64,000 nt of DNA from Actinobacteria bacterium IMCC26207 (GTDB lineage: Bacteria; Actinomycetota; Acidimicrobiia; Acidimicrobiales; Microtrichaceae): contig LCZK01000009.1 in the NCBI GenBank assembly GCA_001025035.1, positions 310,001-374,000 of the forward strand, read 5' to 3'. The notes under the pieces are model-generated. The model had not been told where the DNA came from. It was given only the letters and a program-made list of their open reading frames with translations, and did not search any database. This document shows positions 32,973 to 43,048 of this stretch, piece after piece. The stretch's first letter is position 1. Each line of letters begins with the position of its first letter. The position numbers and the translations under genes were made by a program.

Positions 32973-34976
32973 TCAGTCCAAAACTGATTCAAGTTTGAGT
33001 TGCGCTTCTTCCCACTGCTGCAACAAGCGATCCGCTGTTGCCTTGGCTACGTCAAGGTCCTCGGCCAGTTGCCGCACTCGTGCGTGATCCTCGTAATTCT
33101 CTGGGTCAGCAAGCTGTGCTGACAATTCCGAGGCCTGAGTTTCGGCCGCTTGAATCTGTCGCTCAAGGCGTTGCACCTCTTGTTTGAGGACCTTTGAAGC
33201 CTTCTGTTTTGATTGGCGTTCTTCGGCAGTAAGCCGGCGGGCCTCGACTTTGTTGGTTCGCTTGGGCGCAGTACTGGCTGATCCGGTAGTTGCTAATCCG
33301 GTATTTGCTACTCCGGTAGTTACTGCTCGGGCAGTTGCTGATCCGGCAGCGGCAGTCACCCCAGAGGGGGCAAGGACATCCTCATCAACTTCGGGGTGAA
33401 AGATCACCCTTCCGTCTCGAACTTCGAGCAGAGAATCTGCGACTGAGCGAATCAGATAGCGATCATGGGTCACTAACAGCACTGTGCCTGGATATGCAAC
33501 GAGAGCATCCTCGAGAACGTCACAGCTCGGCAGGTCAAGGTGATTGGTGGGCTCATCAAGCACCAAAAGATTGACGGGATTGACCATGATCCGCGCCAGA
33601 GCCAATCGAGTGCGTTCACCACCTGACAGGTCTGCGATTCGGCGATCCACTGATTCTCCGCGAAACCCGAAACTGCCTAAAACGGAACGCAGGTTGCGAC
33701 CATGCTCGTCACCCACGGCCGCCCGAAACTCTTCGAGCACTGTGGCCTCAAATCGAAGTGACTCAACCTGATGCTGTGCGAACTCCGCAATGTCGACATT
33801 GTTACCAATCTCAACCTGACCTGACATCGCTGGGATCTGTCCAAGCAAAAGGCGCAACAGCGTGGTCTTGCCAGCCCCATTCGGGCCAATGAGCGCCAAC
33901 TTTTGGCCTCGCTCAACGATCAGGTTGATGTGGCTCAGCACTGCCTGACCATCAAAGCCCACGCTGGCATCTTGGGTTTCAACTACGACTCGGGCTGATC
34001 GCTGGGGTGGTGGAAAGCCAAACCGAGCCAAGAGGTCTTTACGTTCTGGAGGTTGCAGCCGCTCAAGCTTCTCGAGCGCCTTGACCCTGCTTTGCACCTG
34101 CCGAGCTTTAGTTGCCTTGTAGCGGAATCGCTCAATGAATCTTTCAGTTGATGCAAGTTGCTTCTGCTGCGCTGCTGCAGCGGCCTCTGCGGCAGCAAGG
34201 CGCTCCTCTCGCTGCACAATGAACTCGGCAAACCCGCCCACATATTCAACCGCTCGTCCGTGTGAGACCTCGACTACTCGTTCGGCCACGGCATCAAGAA
34301 AGTCGCGATCGTGACTGACAAACAAGATTGCCCCCGGCCACGAAGCCAGGTGCTGCTCCAGCCAGGAGACGGACTCGACATCAAGGTGATTGGTTGGTTC
34401 GTCAAGAACCAATAAGTCGGGGGCAGACAACATGAGCCTGGCAAGAGCCACGCGCATGCGCCAACCACCTGATAGCTCCTGAACAGGCCTGTCCGCATCG
34501 GAACTCGAGAACCCCAATCCGGCGAGTACCTGCCTAGCCTCTGCCTCGACTCCGTAACCGCCGAGCGTCTCAAAATGATGTTGCGCTGTTCCGTAGGCAT
34601 CTAGGGCAGCGGATTGCGCCTCGGCATCGGGGTGATCCCCCTGTGGGCCAGTGTCTGCAACCTCATCAGCCAATCGCAGAAGCTGCTTCTGCAAATCCGT
34701 CACATGAGCAGCCCCGCGCAGCACCTCGTCAATGACGGAGCCATGCACCTGTTCGGTGAGTTCCTGCGGCAGATACCCGATGCGAGTCTCCTTGCCAACA
34801 TGCACCTCGCCCGACTCTGCGCGCTGCTCGCCGACGATGATTTCCAACAGTGTGGTCTTGCCAACCCCGTTGCCACCAACCAAGGCAACTCGTCGGCCGG
34901 GCATGAGCTTGAAGGTGACGCCCTCGAAAAGGGTTCGGCCGCCAAAAGATTTTGTGAGCCCAGAAACAGTGATCAT
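32973..34976 (-). CDS. ABC-F family ATPase
   Basis: A 667-residue protein with two ABC domains and no membrane segment. Walker A motifs are [10 protein letters not shown] and [10 protein letters not shown]. The signatures are [16 protein letters not shown] and [16 protein letters not shown], each followed by [13 protein letters not shown] linker rich in charged helices ([38 protein letters not shown]) separates the domains, and a C-terminal coiled coil ends the protein. It acts on the ribosome in translation or antibiotic protection. A variable stretch before the coiled coil is encoded by five 15-bp repeats (33271-33345). It lies 26 bases downstream of recQ on the same strand. Confidence 0.93.
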   Translation of the reverse strand: MITVSGLTKSFGGRTLFEGVTFKLMPGRRVALVGGNGVGKTTLLEIIVGEQRAESGEVHVGKETRIGYLPQELTEQVHGSVIDEVLRGAAHVTDLQKQLLRLADEVADTGPQGDHPDAEAQSAALDAYGTAQHHFETLGGYGVEAEARQVLAGLGFSSSDADRPVQELSGGWRMRVALARLMLSAPDLLVLDEPTNHLDVESVSWLEQHLASWPGAILFVSHDRDFLDAVAERVVEVSHGRAVEYVGGFAEFIVQREERLAAAEAAAAAQQKQLASTERFIERFRYKATKARQVQSRVKALEKLERLQPPERKDLLARFGFPPPQRSARVVVETQDASVGFDGQAVLSHINLIVERGQKLALIGPNGAGKTTLLRLLLGQIPAMSGQVEIGNNVDIAEFAQHQVESLRFEATVLEEFRAAVGDEHGRNLRSVLGSFGFRGESVDRRIADLSGGERTRLALARIMVNPVNLLVLDEPTNHLDLPSCDVLEDALVAYPGTVLLVTHDRYLIRSVADSLLEVRDGRVIFHPEVDEDVLAPSGVTAAAGSATARAVTTGVANTGLATTGSASTAPKRTNKVEARRLTAEERQSKQKASKVLKQEVQRLERQIQAAETQASELSAQLADPENYEDHARVRQLAEDLDVAKATADRLLQQWEEAQLKLESVLD
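33271..33345. repeat. Five 15-bp tandem units inside the ABC-F gene
   Basis: Units such as GTAGTTGCTAATCCG and GTATTTGCTACTCCG repeat five times with substitutions, in frame, encoding Ala/Thr/Gly/Val-rich pentapeptides ([15 protein letters not shown] and similar) in the linker before the C-terminal coiled coil. Confidence 0.85.
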
Positions 34977-35001
34977 CGAAACGGCAGGCTACCGGAGCAA
35001 A

Positions 35002-37107
35002 TTAGGGGCGACGCCAGAGCACTAGCGGCAGCACCTCGGAAGCACCGGCGGCGAGCAGGCCTTCTGCCACCAGCGTCATCGTCCAACCTGATCGCAGAGA
35101 ATCATCGAGTACAAGACAGGGCCCTGCAGGAAACTGCTGCCCGTTGGGTTGGCCGAACGAAAACGCCTCAATCACATTTGCTGCTTGGGTTGAGGAATTC
35201 TGCATGGTGTCTTGGAGAGGCGCATCTACTCTGAGCCGTTGCACTGCATTGAGAACTGTCAACTTGCCAAGCTCCCCTAAGCCCCGAGCCAAACCCTCAA
35301 CGAGAACAGGCCGAGAGCGTGAGGGAACCCAGGTAATCCAAGTTGGGCGGTGCTGCCAAGGCCAAGCCTTGAGAACTGCGGCTAGGCCAGACAGCAGTTC
35401 GGTACTTGGTGGCGCATCGGCAGCAGAAAACAACGGAGCGACTACCTCGGACCAGCCGGGGTCAGTTCCAAAGGCCAAGGCCCGACCAATTTGGGGTCGA
35501 CTGCCGGGTGGAATGTTTCCACGCCTCGCATCAAGGCCCCGAGGCCACTGCTTTCGAGGCTCAATCGGAACCGTCACATCTCTCAAAAACTGAACTGCGG
35601 CAGCCGTGGCTGTTTCGGTCGGAACTGCTGCGCCTTCTGGGTTGAGCAGGCCCGAGTGCGACTGCGCAGCGCAGTTGTCACAGCGACCACAATCTGAGGC
35701 TTCGGGGTCATCGAGTTGCTCTCTTAGGAATCGCAGCCGGCACTCTGGAGAAACCTGATAACGCCGCATGGCATCTTGTTCGCTTCGGCGAGCGGCAGCG
35801 AGTTGCGCGTAGCGTTCAGTCTCATACTCCCAAGGCAGCGCCGTGCGCCGCCAGGTTGAACCCTCACGCTCGACGGCACCCTCAACATCAAGGACTTTGA
35901 GCAGTGCCTCAATGCGCCCGCGTCGCAGATTCACCAGCCCCTCAAGTTCGACAACGCTGAGCGCACCCTCGGCGCTCAGCACAGCGAGTACCTGCTCCAC
36001 TGCCGCCTGTGGAGGCATGGCTGTGGAATCAAAGTATGCCCAGATTTCACCCTCGGTCGGCGTGGGTAGCAGCAGGACGTGGGCATCAACGAGTCCGCGT
36101 CCGGCCCGGCCGACTTGTTGGTAATACGCAATGGGCGAGGAGGGTGATCCAAGGTGAATGACGTAGGCCAATCGAGGGTTGTCGTAGCCCATGCCAAGTG
36201 CCGAGGTTGCAACCACGCATGCGAGTGTTCCGTCATTGAGCGATGCTTCGATCTGCTCACGTTCTGCAGTGGGAGTGCTACCGGTATAGGCCTGAGCTGA
36301 CAAGCCCTGCCCTGCCAAAAATGCGGCCATTCGTTCTGCTTCTGACACCGTCAGGCAATAGACGAATCCGGGCCCGTCATGTGTTTGAACCCAACTAGAG
36401 ATCCACGCCAAGCGCTCGGCGGCTGTTGGAATCTGCACCAGGCTCAGATGCAGCGTGGGCCTGTCGAGTGAACCACGCAGGGTCAGCGTGTTGGTACCAA
36501 TCTGTGCTGCAACGTCGGCCTCTACACGCTTGTTTGCCGTGGCCGTGGCCGCCAGAACCGGAACATCAGGGGCGAGTCCTGACAGTACGTCTGCAATGCG
36601 GCGATAATCCGGCCGAAAGTCGTGGCCCCAATCAGAGATGCAGTGCGCCTCGTCGATCACCAGCATGCCAACACTTGCCGCTAGCGAGGGCAGCACATCT
36701 AATCGAAACCGTGGGTTGTTGAGCCGCTCGGGGGAAATCAGTAGCACGTCTACCTGATCCCCTTGGAGGAGTTCCTCAATGGACTGCCAATCTTCGCTGT
36801 TTGAGGAATTGATCGTGACTGCGCGGATTCCCGCACGCTCGGCCGCAGCCACCTGATTGCGCATCAGTGCGAGCAGTGGTGAGACCACCAAGGTCGGGCC
36901 GGAACCCTCTTTGCGAAGGAGTTGCGTGGCAATCCAGTACACAGCGGACTTGCCCCAGCCAGTTGCTTGCACCAACAGAACCCGGCGATGATGAATCGCG
37001 AGCTCGCGAATCGCCTCGAGCTGTTCGGCGCGCAGGGTTGCATCGGGGCCTGCCAGATCGGCCAGCACCTGCGCTGCTGCTTGGTCAAAGCTCAGCGCGT
37101 TCCCCAC
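35002..37107 (-). CDS. recQ: RecQ-family DNA helicase fused to a phosphoribosyltransferase-like domain
   Basis: A 701-residue protein. Superfamily 2 helicase motifs: ATGWGKSAVYW (Walker A), VIDEAHCISDWGHDFRPDYRR (DEAH box and RecQ aromatic-rich loop), QVGRAGRG (motif VI). The Zn-binding domain has CRLRFLREQLDD...CGRCDNC (residues about 455-482). After a linker the C terminus (about 560-701) ends in a phosphoribosyltransferase-like motif CLVLDDSLRSGWT, a fusion seen in actinobacteria. It overlaps the Lrp gene by 16 bases. It unwinds DNA in repair; the role of the PRTase-like part is unknown. Confidence 0.9.
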   Translation of the reverse strand: MGNALSFDQAAAQVLADLAGPDATLRAEQLEAIRELAIHHRRVLLVQATGWGKSAVYWIATQLLRKEGSGPTLVVSPLLALMRNQVAAAERAGIRAVTINSSNSEDWQSIEELLQGDQVDVLLISPERLNNPRFRLDVLPSLAASVGMLVIDEAHCISDWGHDFRPDYRRIADVLSGLAPDVPVLAATATANKRVEADVAAQIGTNTLTLRGSLDRPTLHLSLVQIPTAAERLAWISSWVQTHDGPGFVYCLTVSEAERMAAFLAGQGLSAQAYTGSTPTAEREQIEASLNDGTLACVVATSALGMGYDNPRLAYVIHLGSPSSPIAYYQQVGRAGRGLVDAHVLLLPTPTEGEIWAYFDSTAMPPQAAVEQVLAVLSAEGALSVVELEGLVNLRRGRIEALLKVLDVEGAVEREGSTWRRTALPWEYETERYAQLAAARRSEQDAMRRYQVSPECRLRFLREQLDDPEASDCGRCDNCAAQSHSGLLNPEGAAVPTETATAAAVQFLRDVTVPIEPRKQWPRGLDARRGNIPPGSRPQIGRALAFGTDPGWSEVVAPLFSAADAPPSTELLSGLAAVLKAWPWQHRPTWITWVPSRSRPVLVEGLARGLGELGKLTVLNAVQRLRVDAPLQDTMQNSSTQAANVIEAFSFGQPNGQQFPAGPCLVLDDSLRSGWTMTLVAEGLLAAGASEVLPLVLWRRP

Positions 37108-37547
37108 TGATACGTCTGCTTTCGTAGGCCTAGGTACGTGATGGTCTCGGTGGACAGGACTCCGGGGATCTGGCGGATTTTATCGTTGAGCAAAGAGAAC
37201 AGCGCATCGTCGTCGCTGACGACTACTTCTGCTAGGAGGTCAACCGATCCGGCTGTCACCACGAGGTAATCAACTTCCTCGATCTGTTCGAGTTGATCGG
37301 CAACCTCACGCACGTCGCCATTCACTCGGATCAGGACCATAGCTTGGCGATTCAACCCAAGTTGCAAGGGATCTGTCACGGCAACAATCTGCATCGTCTC
37401 GTTGTCAAGCATGCGCTGAACGCGCTGGCGAACCGCAGCCTCGGATAGCCCCACCTCTTTAGCGAGCTGTGTATAGGGGCGCCGACCGTCCCGCTGCAAG
37501 AGGTGAATCAAGGCTCGATCTGTTTCATCAAGAGATTGCGAAGACAA
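37092..37547 (-). CDS. Lrp/AsnC family transcriptional regulator
   Basis: A 151-residue regulator. The N-terminal helix-turn-helix is ALIHLLQRDGRRPYTQLAKEVGLSEAAVRQRVQRML (about residues 10-46); the C-terminal RAM ligand-binding domain is about 65-140. Lrp-type regulators bind amino acids or amines and often control neighbouring catabolic operons. Its neighbour upstream is the amine oxidase/aldehyde dehydrogenase operon divergent from potADBC, so it is the best candidate regulator of polyamine use here. It shares its 3' end with recQ by overlap. Confidence 0.9.
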   Translation of the reverse strand: MSSQSLDETDRALIHLLQRDGRRPYTQLAKEVGLSEAAVRQRVQRMLDNETMQIVAVTDPLQLGLNRQAMVLIRVNGDVREVADQLEQIEEVDYLVVTAGSVDLLAEVVVSDDDALFSLLNDKIRQIPGVLSTETITYLGLRKQTYQWGTR

Positions 37548-37617
37548 CGCTTAGATCCCTTCCAAAGACCATCCGTACTACCAACCTAGCCAGAATTCCT
37601 AGGGCAATCACGATGGA

Positions 37618-39021
37618 TTAGTGCCCGCCTGTAAACAGGCCCAAGGCGCGTTGGGCAAACAGCGCTGGCACGCGGTGAATCCGCTCAGATCGGTCGGCCC
37701 AACTTGCAAGGCCCCGGCCCATATTCACACCCATCCACCGAAATGGCTCAGGCTCCCATCTTGGCGAGTCATGTCCAACCCAAGGTAGATGCACGAGTTC
37801 GGAATCAACTCCAAGAACCAAGTCGGCCAACGTCCGTCCGGCAAGGTTGGTGGTGGACAAACCATCGCCCACGTATCCGCCAGCACTACCCATCGCAGTC
37901 TCGGGATCGAACTGAACCGAGGCAGTCCAGTCTCTAGGGACAGCAATTGGGCCACCCCAGCGATGCGTAACCGCCGCCCCACGGCTGAGGGGAAACAGTT
38001 CATGCAAGACCCTCTCGAGCGAAGAGAACACAGAGGAATTCTGATCAAATTTACCCTTGACTGCAGACCCAAAGTGATACGGCGCGCCACGACCGCCAAA
38101 GGCAAACCGGTTATCTGCCGTGCGTTGACCGTAGATCAACAAATGCCGGCCGTCAGTAAAGGTCTCACGCTGAATCAATCCGATTTGCTGCCAGATCTCT
38201 TCTGCCAAAGGCTCAGTTGCAATCATGAGCGAGTAGAGCGGCAGGAGTTTTCTATGTTGGCCCGACATCTGAGGGGTGTACCCCTCGAGGCACTGCAGAA
38301 TCACCCCGGCGCTAACAGTGCCGTGATCTGTTTGAACCGACTGTGGGCTGATTGACTTCACCCGGGTGTGTTCGTAGATCTGCACGCCGGCAGATTCCAC
38401 TGACCGGGCCAAACCGCGAACCAACTTTGCCGGATGCACTGCTGCACAATGCGGAGTGAATGCAGCCCCTTCTGATCCCGAAACTCTGACGCGCTGAGCA
38501 ACTTGTGAGGCCTCGAGCCACTGCAAGTCCTCGTTGCCGAATCCCCAGGCATGCATGTTGTCAACCTCGGCACGCAATCGCGGAATGTGCGCTGGGTTTG
38601 TAGCCAAGGACAAGGTCCCTCCACGCGCAAAGTCTGCGTCAATTCCGAGCTGCATCGCCACACGCTCCACCTCTGTCACGGTCTCGATCATGGCCCGATA
38701 CTGGGCAATCGCGGCTGCTCGCTTTCCTGTCACTGATGGACTTGAACTCATAGCTGCTAGCTGCTCGAGAGATGCCGGAAAGAGGGCAGAGCACCACCCC
38801 CCGTTTCGGCCCGAGGCACCAAACCCGCAGATCTCGGCCTCGAGGACCAGGATGCGTAAGTCCGGTGACTGCGACTTGAGATAATGCGCCGCCCACAGCC
38901 CCGTCAGTCCACCACCAACAATTGCCACGTCGGCAGAGACGTCACCGGGCAGTGCCTCTCGCGGAGTCAGGTCATCCCCGCAGGAGTCCAACCAAAGACT
39001 CAAACTCCGATAGTCCTTCAC
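37618..39021 (-). CDS. FAD-dependent amine oxidase (PuuB/DAO family)
   Basis: A 467-residue flavoprotein of the DAO family. The FAD loop is ADVAIVGGGLTGLWAAHYL (about residues 29-48). SGRNGGWCSALFP is the family's typical second motif, and VGDGLSTTNLAGRTLADLV is the C-terminal FAD region. The layout matches gamma-glutamylputrescine oxidase and related actinobacterial enzymes. It is encoded 28 bases downstream of the aldehyde dehydrogenase, with the Pot transporter divergent, so it likely oxidises a polyamine or an N-acyl polyamine to an aminoaldehyde. No glutamylputrescine synthetase is in the window, so direct oxidation is an alternative. Confidence 0.85.
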   Translation of the reverse strand: MKDYRSLSLWLDSCGDDLTPREALPGDVSADVAIVGGGLTGLWAAHYLKSQSPDLRILVLEAEICGFGASGRNGGWCSALFPASLEQLAAMSSSPSVTGKRAAAIAQYRAMIETVTEVERVAMQLGIDADFARGGTLSLATNPAHIPRLRAEVDNMHAWGFGNEDLQWLEASQVAQRVRVSGSEGAAFTPHCAAVHPAKLVRGLARSVESAGVQIYEHTRVKSISPQSVQTDHGTVSAGVILQCLEGYTPQMSGQHRKLLPLYSLMIATEPLAEEIWQQIGLIQRETFTDGRHLLIYGQRTADNRFAFGGRGAPYHFGSAVKGKFDQNSSVFSSLERVLHELFPLSRGAAVTHRWGGPIAVPRDWTASVQFDPETAMGSAGGYVGDGLSTTNLAGRTLADLVLGVDSELVHLPWVGHDSPRWEPEPFRWMGVNMGRGLASWADRSERIHRVPALFAQRALGLFTGGH

Positions 39022-39049
39022 CCGTGACGGTCCTTCATAGGTGGCTGCA

Positions 39050-40489
39050 TCACCACTTCACCATCACATGCTTAAGTTCGGTGTAATGCTCCAGGGCGTA
39101 TTGACTCATATCCTTTCCATATCCGGATTGTTTAAAACCACCATGTGGCATTTCTGGAACAAGGGGAATGTGGTCATTGACCCAGACGGTGCCAAAGCGA
39201 AGCTGCGCACTTGCCTGCATGGCAGTTCCAACATCAGAGGTAAACACCGAAGCCGCTAGGCCATAATCACTGTCGTTTGCCATCTGGATTGCTTGTTCCA
39301 CGCTGCTCGCTCGCTGAACAGTCACCACCGGACCAAACACTTCGCGCTGAACAATCTCTGAGCGCTGATCCACCCCAATGAGTACTGATGGCTCAAAATA
39401 GAACCCACCTCCAGACCGGGTGCCACCACCGGTGACTGCCACTGCGCCTTCGGCACAAGCACGATCAACAAACCCAGCCACACGCTCGCGTTGCGCTGCT
39501 GAGATGACGGGACCGAGTTCTGTGGACTCCTCGCCAGTGGGGCCAATGATGAGCGAAGCTGCTGCCTCTGCGATTGCATCAACTGCGTCATCGTGAATCC
39601 CCTCGGCCACAATGACCCGGGCTGCTGCAGTGCAATCCTGACCGGCGTTCCAAAAAGAGCCAACCTTGATTGCCTCGGCGACTTTGGTGAGATCTGCGTC
39701 ATCAAAGACCAGCACTGGTGCCTTCCCCCCGAGTTCTAGGTGCACTCGCTTGAGCGAGTCTGCAGCAGCTCGCGCTATGGCCTTTCCTGTGCCGACAGAG
39801 CCTGTTACCGAGATCATGTCGACAAGGGGGTGAGTGGTGAGCGCTGCACCAGTGGTAGCTCCGTCTCCACACACCAGATTGAACACGCCTGGCGGAAGCG
39901 CCTCTTGGGTGAGCTCCGCTAGCAGCAGCGAAGACATCGGAGTCAGGTCAGAAGGTTTCAGCACCACCGTGCAGCCAGCAGCTAGGGCAGGGCCGATCTT
40001 CCAAGCAGCCATCATCAGCGGATAGTTCCAAGGGGTAATTGAGGCAATGACACCCACCGGTTCTCTGCGCAACATCGAGGTAAAGCCCTCCATGTATTCG
40101 CCTGCGGCCTGGGACTCCATCGTGCGGGCAGCTCCAGCAAAAAACCTGAGGCAATCTGCAGTACCCGAGATTTCATCGCCTGTTGCCGAGACGGGCTTGC
40201 CAGCGTTGAGCGACTCAATCGCTATGAGGTCATCTGACCGCGCCTCGATCAAGTCAGCCAATTTGAAAAGAGCAGTTGCTCGCTCCAACGGAGTGGTCCG
40301 GCTCCAGGACACAAATGCCTCTGCCGCAGCAGTCACCGCCAGGTCAACATCATGCGCATCTGACACTGCCGAGCTAAGGATTTCGGTACCAGTTGAAGGA
40401 TCGAGGACTGCACTCGTGCGGCCAGACCTCGAACTTGTCCAGCTACCCCCGATTAAGTTTTCGTTTCGTACCTGCAAATTGGACACCAT
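39050..40489 (-). CDS. Aminoaldehyde dehydrogenase (gamma-aminobutyraldehyde type)
   Basis: A 479-residue NAD-dependent aldehyde dehydrogenase. The glutamate motif is LELGGKAPVLVFDDAD; the catalytic cysteine is in FWNAGQDCTAAARV; SITPWNYPLMMAAWKIGPALAAG is the cofactor-site signature. GQDC and the C-terminal HGGFKQSGYGKDMSQYALEHYTELKHVM favour the 4-aminobutyraldehyde/betaine-aldehyde group. ATG 40489 (MVSNLQV) is chosen; the longer frame extends into the regulatory region. It is the first gene of the operon with the amine oxidase and divergent from potA. Confidence 0.9.
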   Translation of the reverse strand: MVSNLQVRNENLIGGSWTSSRSGRTSAVLDPSTGTEILSSAVSDAHDVDLAVTAAAEAFVSWSRTTPLERATALFKLADLIEARSDDLIAIESLNAGKPVSATGDEISGTADCLRFFAGAARTMESQAAGEYMEGFTSMLRREPVGVIASITPWNYPLMMAAWKIGPALAAGCTVVLKPSDLTPMSSLLLAELTQEALPPGVFNLVCGDGATTGAALTTHPLVDMISVTGSVGTGKAIARAAADSLKRVHLELGGKAPVLVFDDADLTKVAEAIKVGSFWNAGQDCTAAARVIVAEGIHDDAVDAIAEAAASLIIGPTGEESTELGPVISAAQRERVAGFVDRACAEGAVAVTGGGTRSGGGFYFEPSVLIGVDQRSEIVQREVFGPVVTVQRASSVEQAIQMANDSDYGLAASVFTSDVGTAMQASAQLRFGTVWVNDHIPLVPEMPHGGFKQSGYGKDMSQYALEHYTELKHVMVKW

Positions 40490-40530
40490 GACTCCCCTAT
40501 TGGTTCTAAGTTGCTTGAAGTTAGCTTTGA

Positions 40531-40565
40531 GTTCTTGTTGCTTCCTGCTCAGACTAAACAAGAAC
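40531..40565. promoter_or_regulatory. Inverted repeat in the divergent aldehyde dehydrogenase/potA region
   Basis: GTTCTTGTT (40531-40539) and AACAAGAAC (40557-40565) form perfect 9-base arms separated by 17 bases; a nested GAACA-TCGT-TGTTC follows at 40562-40575. Placed between two divergent polyamine genes, it is a likely operator, perhaps for the Lrp-type regulator. Confidence 0.5.
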
Positions 40566-40625
40566 ATCGTTGTTCAAATCACAATTCGCTACTGATCCAA
40601 TAGAAAGTTCTAGAGGAGACCACGA

Positions 40626-41813
40626 ATGAACGAAGTGCTACTCGGGGAGGAGGGGACCCCCGGCCACGGTGCGGCTGTGGCCGGCACTGCAGATGTAGTC
40701 ATTCGCTTGGAGAACGTGGTCAAAAAGTTTGGCGAGTACACAGCTGTCGAATCTGCCGACTTTGATATTGCCGAGGGTGAGTTCTTCTCCATGCTTGGTC
40801 CCTCGGGTTGCGGAAAGACCACCACGCTGCGGATGATTGCGGGCTTCGAACAGCCCACAGCGGGACGGATACTCCTTGACGGGGTCGACGTTTCTAACAC
40901 TCCTCCTCACAAGAGAAACGTCAACACTGTCTTTCAGAACTACGCGCTGTTTCCGCATATGTCGGTCTTCGACAACGTTGCATTTGGCCTGCGCAATGCA
41001 AAGGTTCCTGAGGCGGAAGTCACCAAGCGAGTCACTGATTTGCTCGAGATTGTCCGGCTGCCAGAATATGCAAAGCGCCGTCCCAACCAACTCTCGGGTG
41101 GGCAGCAGCAACGCATTGCACTTGCCAGAGCGCTCGTCAATCTTCCAAAGGCGCTCCTGCTTGATGAGCCACTAGGCGCCCTTGACCTGAAGTTGCGCCA
41201 AGCAATGCAGCTTGAACTTAAGCGAATTCAGCGCGAGGTGGGCATTACCTTCATCTTTGTCACTCACGATCAAGAAGAAGCCCTGACGATGTCAGATCGC
41301 ATTGCCGTCATGACTCAGGGCCGCACTGATCAAATCGGTACCCCAACTCAGATTTATCACCAGCCCACCACTGCGTTTGTGGCCGGCTTCATTGGCACGG
41401 CAAACCTGTTGCCAGTCACGGTTCGAAGTCACGAAGGGACCACCGTTACGGTTGACTCCCGCAGCGGCTCGCAGTTCAGGGTTCCCAGCGGCGGGCGAAG
41501 CCATCAGCCCGGATCAGACGTCACGCTGATGATTCGCCCCGAACGACTTGTCCCAAGTTTCGCCCCCGTGGATGGCGTGGCAGGTGGCAGTATTCCCACC
41601 ACCGTTACGAGCTTGGTGTTCCAAGGGCCTGTCGTGCGCTGCGAGGTGCAGACAGACATGGGCTCAGCCCTCGTTGCACACCTTGGGCCGGAGGATGACC
41701 CTGGCAGGCTGAGTGTTGGGTCCCGAGTCGATATGACCTGGGCCTATGAGGGTGCCTACCTGGTTCCCGAGGCAATAGATCCTGAAGCTGCAGGCATAAC
41801 CCAATCCAACTAA
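40626..41813 (+). CDS. potA: Spermidine/putrescine ABC transporter ATPase PotA
   Basis: A 395-residue import ATPase. Walker A is GPSGCGKTTT (about residues 58-67), Q-loop VFQNYALFPHM, signature LSGGQQQRIALARALV, Walker B ALLLDEPLGALD, and H-loop FVTHDQEEALTMSDR. The C-terminal TOBE-type domain (ANLLPVTVRSHEG...) is typical of the PotA/MalK group. AGGAGA lies 7 bases before the ATG. It energises uptake through PotB and PotC. The first 25 residues are an unusual Gly/Ala-rich extension; a downstream start is possible. Confidence 0.93.
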   Translation: MNEVLLGEEGTPGHGAAVAGTADVVIRLENVVKKFGEYTAVESADFDIAEGEFFSMLGPSGCGKTTTLRMIAGFEQPTAGRILLDGVDVSNTPPHKRNVNTVFQNYALFPHMSVFDNVAFGLRNAKVPEAEVTKRVTDLLEIVRLPEYAKRRPNQLSGGQQQRIALARALVNLPKALLLDEPLGALDLKLRQAMQLELKRIQREVGITFIFVTHDQEEALTMSDRIAVMTQGRTDQIGTPTQIYHQPTTAFVAGFIGTANLLPVTVRSHEGTTVTVDSRSGSQFRVPSGGRSHQPGSDVTLMIRPERLVPSFAPVDGVAGGSIPTTVTSLVFQGPVVRCEVQTDMGSALVAHLGPEDDPGRLSVGSRVDMTWAYEGAYLVPEAIDPEAAGITQSN

Positions 41814-41836
41814 CCCTGAACAGAAACGAGAGAACC

Positions 41837-43036
41837 GTGACAAAGCGCAGAATTTCAACTCCATCCCCAACAAGCCAGGCAGATCTGAGTCGCCGTAAAT
41901 TCTTGGGTACCTCTGGTCTGGCGCTCGGCGGTTTGGCACTTGGGCCGGCGCTGCTTGCGGCCTGCAGCAGCGACAGCAGTGGCGGCGATGCATCATCTGG
42001 TGACAATGAACTTTGGTTCGATAACTGGACGCTCTACATCGATAAGCCCGAGGGCGAGTTGTACGGCAAGGGCGGCACACTCGCCTCGTTCGAAGAGGCC
42101 TCGGGGCAGAAGATTAAGTACACCGAGGGCATCAACGATAACAACGAGTATTTCGCCAAAATTCAACCCCTGCTCTCGCAGGACAAGCCCATCGGCCCAG
42201 ACATCATTGCGCTCACTTTCTGGATGGCTGGACGCCTGACGACTTTGGGATGGGTAGAGAAGTTGCCGTTGGACAAGATTCCTAACTCTGCGAATCTGAT
42301 CGAGTCTTTGACGAAACCACCCTCTGATCCCACTGGCGAGTACTCCCTCCCATGGCAGGCGGGAATGGCAGGAATTGCATACAACAAGTCAGTAACGGGA
42401 CGTGCCCTGAACTCTGTGGACGATCTCTTTGATCCGGCATTCAAAGGCAAGATTGGGATGCTGCTCGAAATGCGCGACACCATCGGCCTGATTGCGATGT
42501 CACTTGGTATCGATCTGGCCACTCCAACTTTTGAAAAGTTCCAACCGGCCTTCGACAAACTGAAAGAAGGCGTGGACTCGGGGCAGATTCGTCAATTCAC
42601 CGGCAATGACTATGTGGATGACCTAGAGCAAGGAAGCTTTGCAGCCTGCATCGGTTGGTCTGGCGACGTGGTGCAGCTCTCGGCCTCGAATCCAGACATC
42701 GGGTTCTCGATTCCTGAGTCCGGAGGAACCCTCTGGTTTGACACCATGCAGATCCCAGTTGGAGCAAGCAATGTCGAAGGCGCAGCCGAGTGGATGAACT
42801 ATGTCTACGACCCAGTGAACGCAGCAAAGATCACCGCCGAGGTGCAGTACATCTCACCCGTTCAAGGTGTGCAAGAGGAACTGCGCAAGATGGGCGGCGA
42901 TGCCGCAGCACTAGCTGACAGTCAACTCATCTTCCCTGACGCTTCCACCTTGGCCACTCTGCAGTCTTGGGGCAACCTTGATGAGGAAGAAGAGGCGCTC
43001 TTTGATGCTGAGTTCGCCAAGATCACAGGTGCTTAA
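41837..43036 (+). CDS. potD: Polyamine ABC transporter substrate-binding lipoprotein PotD
   Basis: A 399-residue periplasmic-type binding protein anchored as a lipoprotein. The N terminus has a twin-arginine motif (SRRKFLGTSG) and a lipobox LLAAC with the lipid-modified Cys near residue 42, so it is exported by Tat. The mature part starts NELWFDNWTLYIDKPEG and contains YSLPWQAGMAGIAYN and WSGDVVQLS, typical of PotD/PotF. It starts at GTG 41837 in this reading. It captures polyamines for PotABC; specificity between putrescine and spermidine cannot be read. Confidence 0.92.
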   Translation: MTKRRISTPSPTSQADLSRRKFLGTSGLALGGLALGPALLAACSSDSSGGDASSGDNELWFDNWTLYIDKPEGELYGKGGTLASFEEASGQKIKYTEGINDNNEYFAKIQPLLSQDKPIGPDIIALTFWMAGRLTTLGWVEKLPLDKIPNSANLIESLTKPPSDPTGEYSLPWQAGMAGIAYNKSVTGRALNSVDDLFDPAFKGKIGMLLEMRDTIGLIAMSLGIDLATPTFEKFQPAFDKLKEGVDSGQIRQFTGNDYVDDLEQGSFAACIGWSGDVVQLSASNPDIGFSIPESGGTLWFDTMQIPVGASNVEGAAEWMNYVYDPVNAAKITAEVQYISPVQGVQEELRKMGGDAAALADSQLIFPDASTLATLQSWGNLDEEEEALFDAEFAKITGA

Positions 43037-43048
43037 TCAAAGGTTCTG

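Noticed and set aside
40557..40575. Fifth KstR-type site in the aldehyde dehydrogenase/potA region
   Set aside because: The GAAC and GTTC halves are six bases apart (GAACA-TCGT-TGTTC), not two, and the context is polyamine genes.
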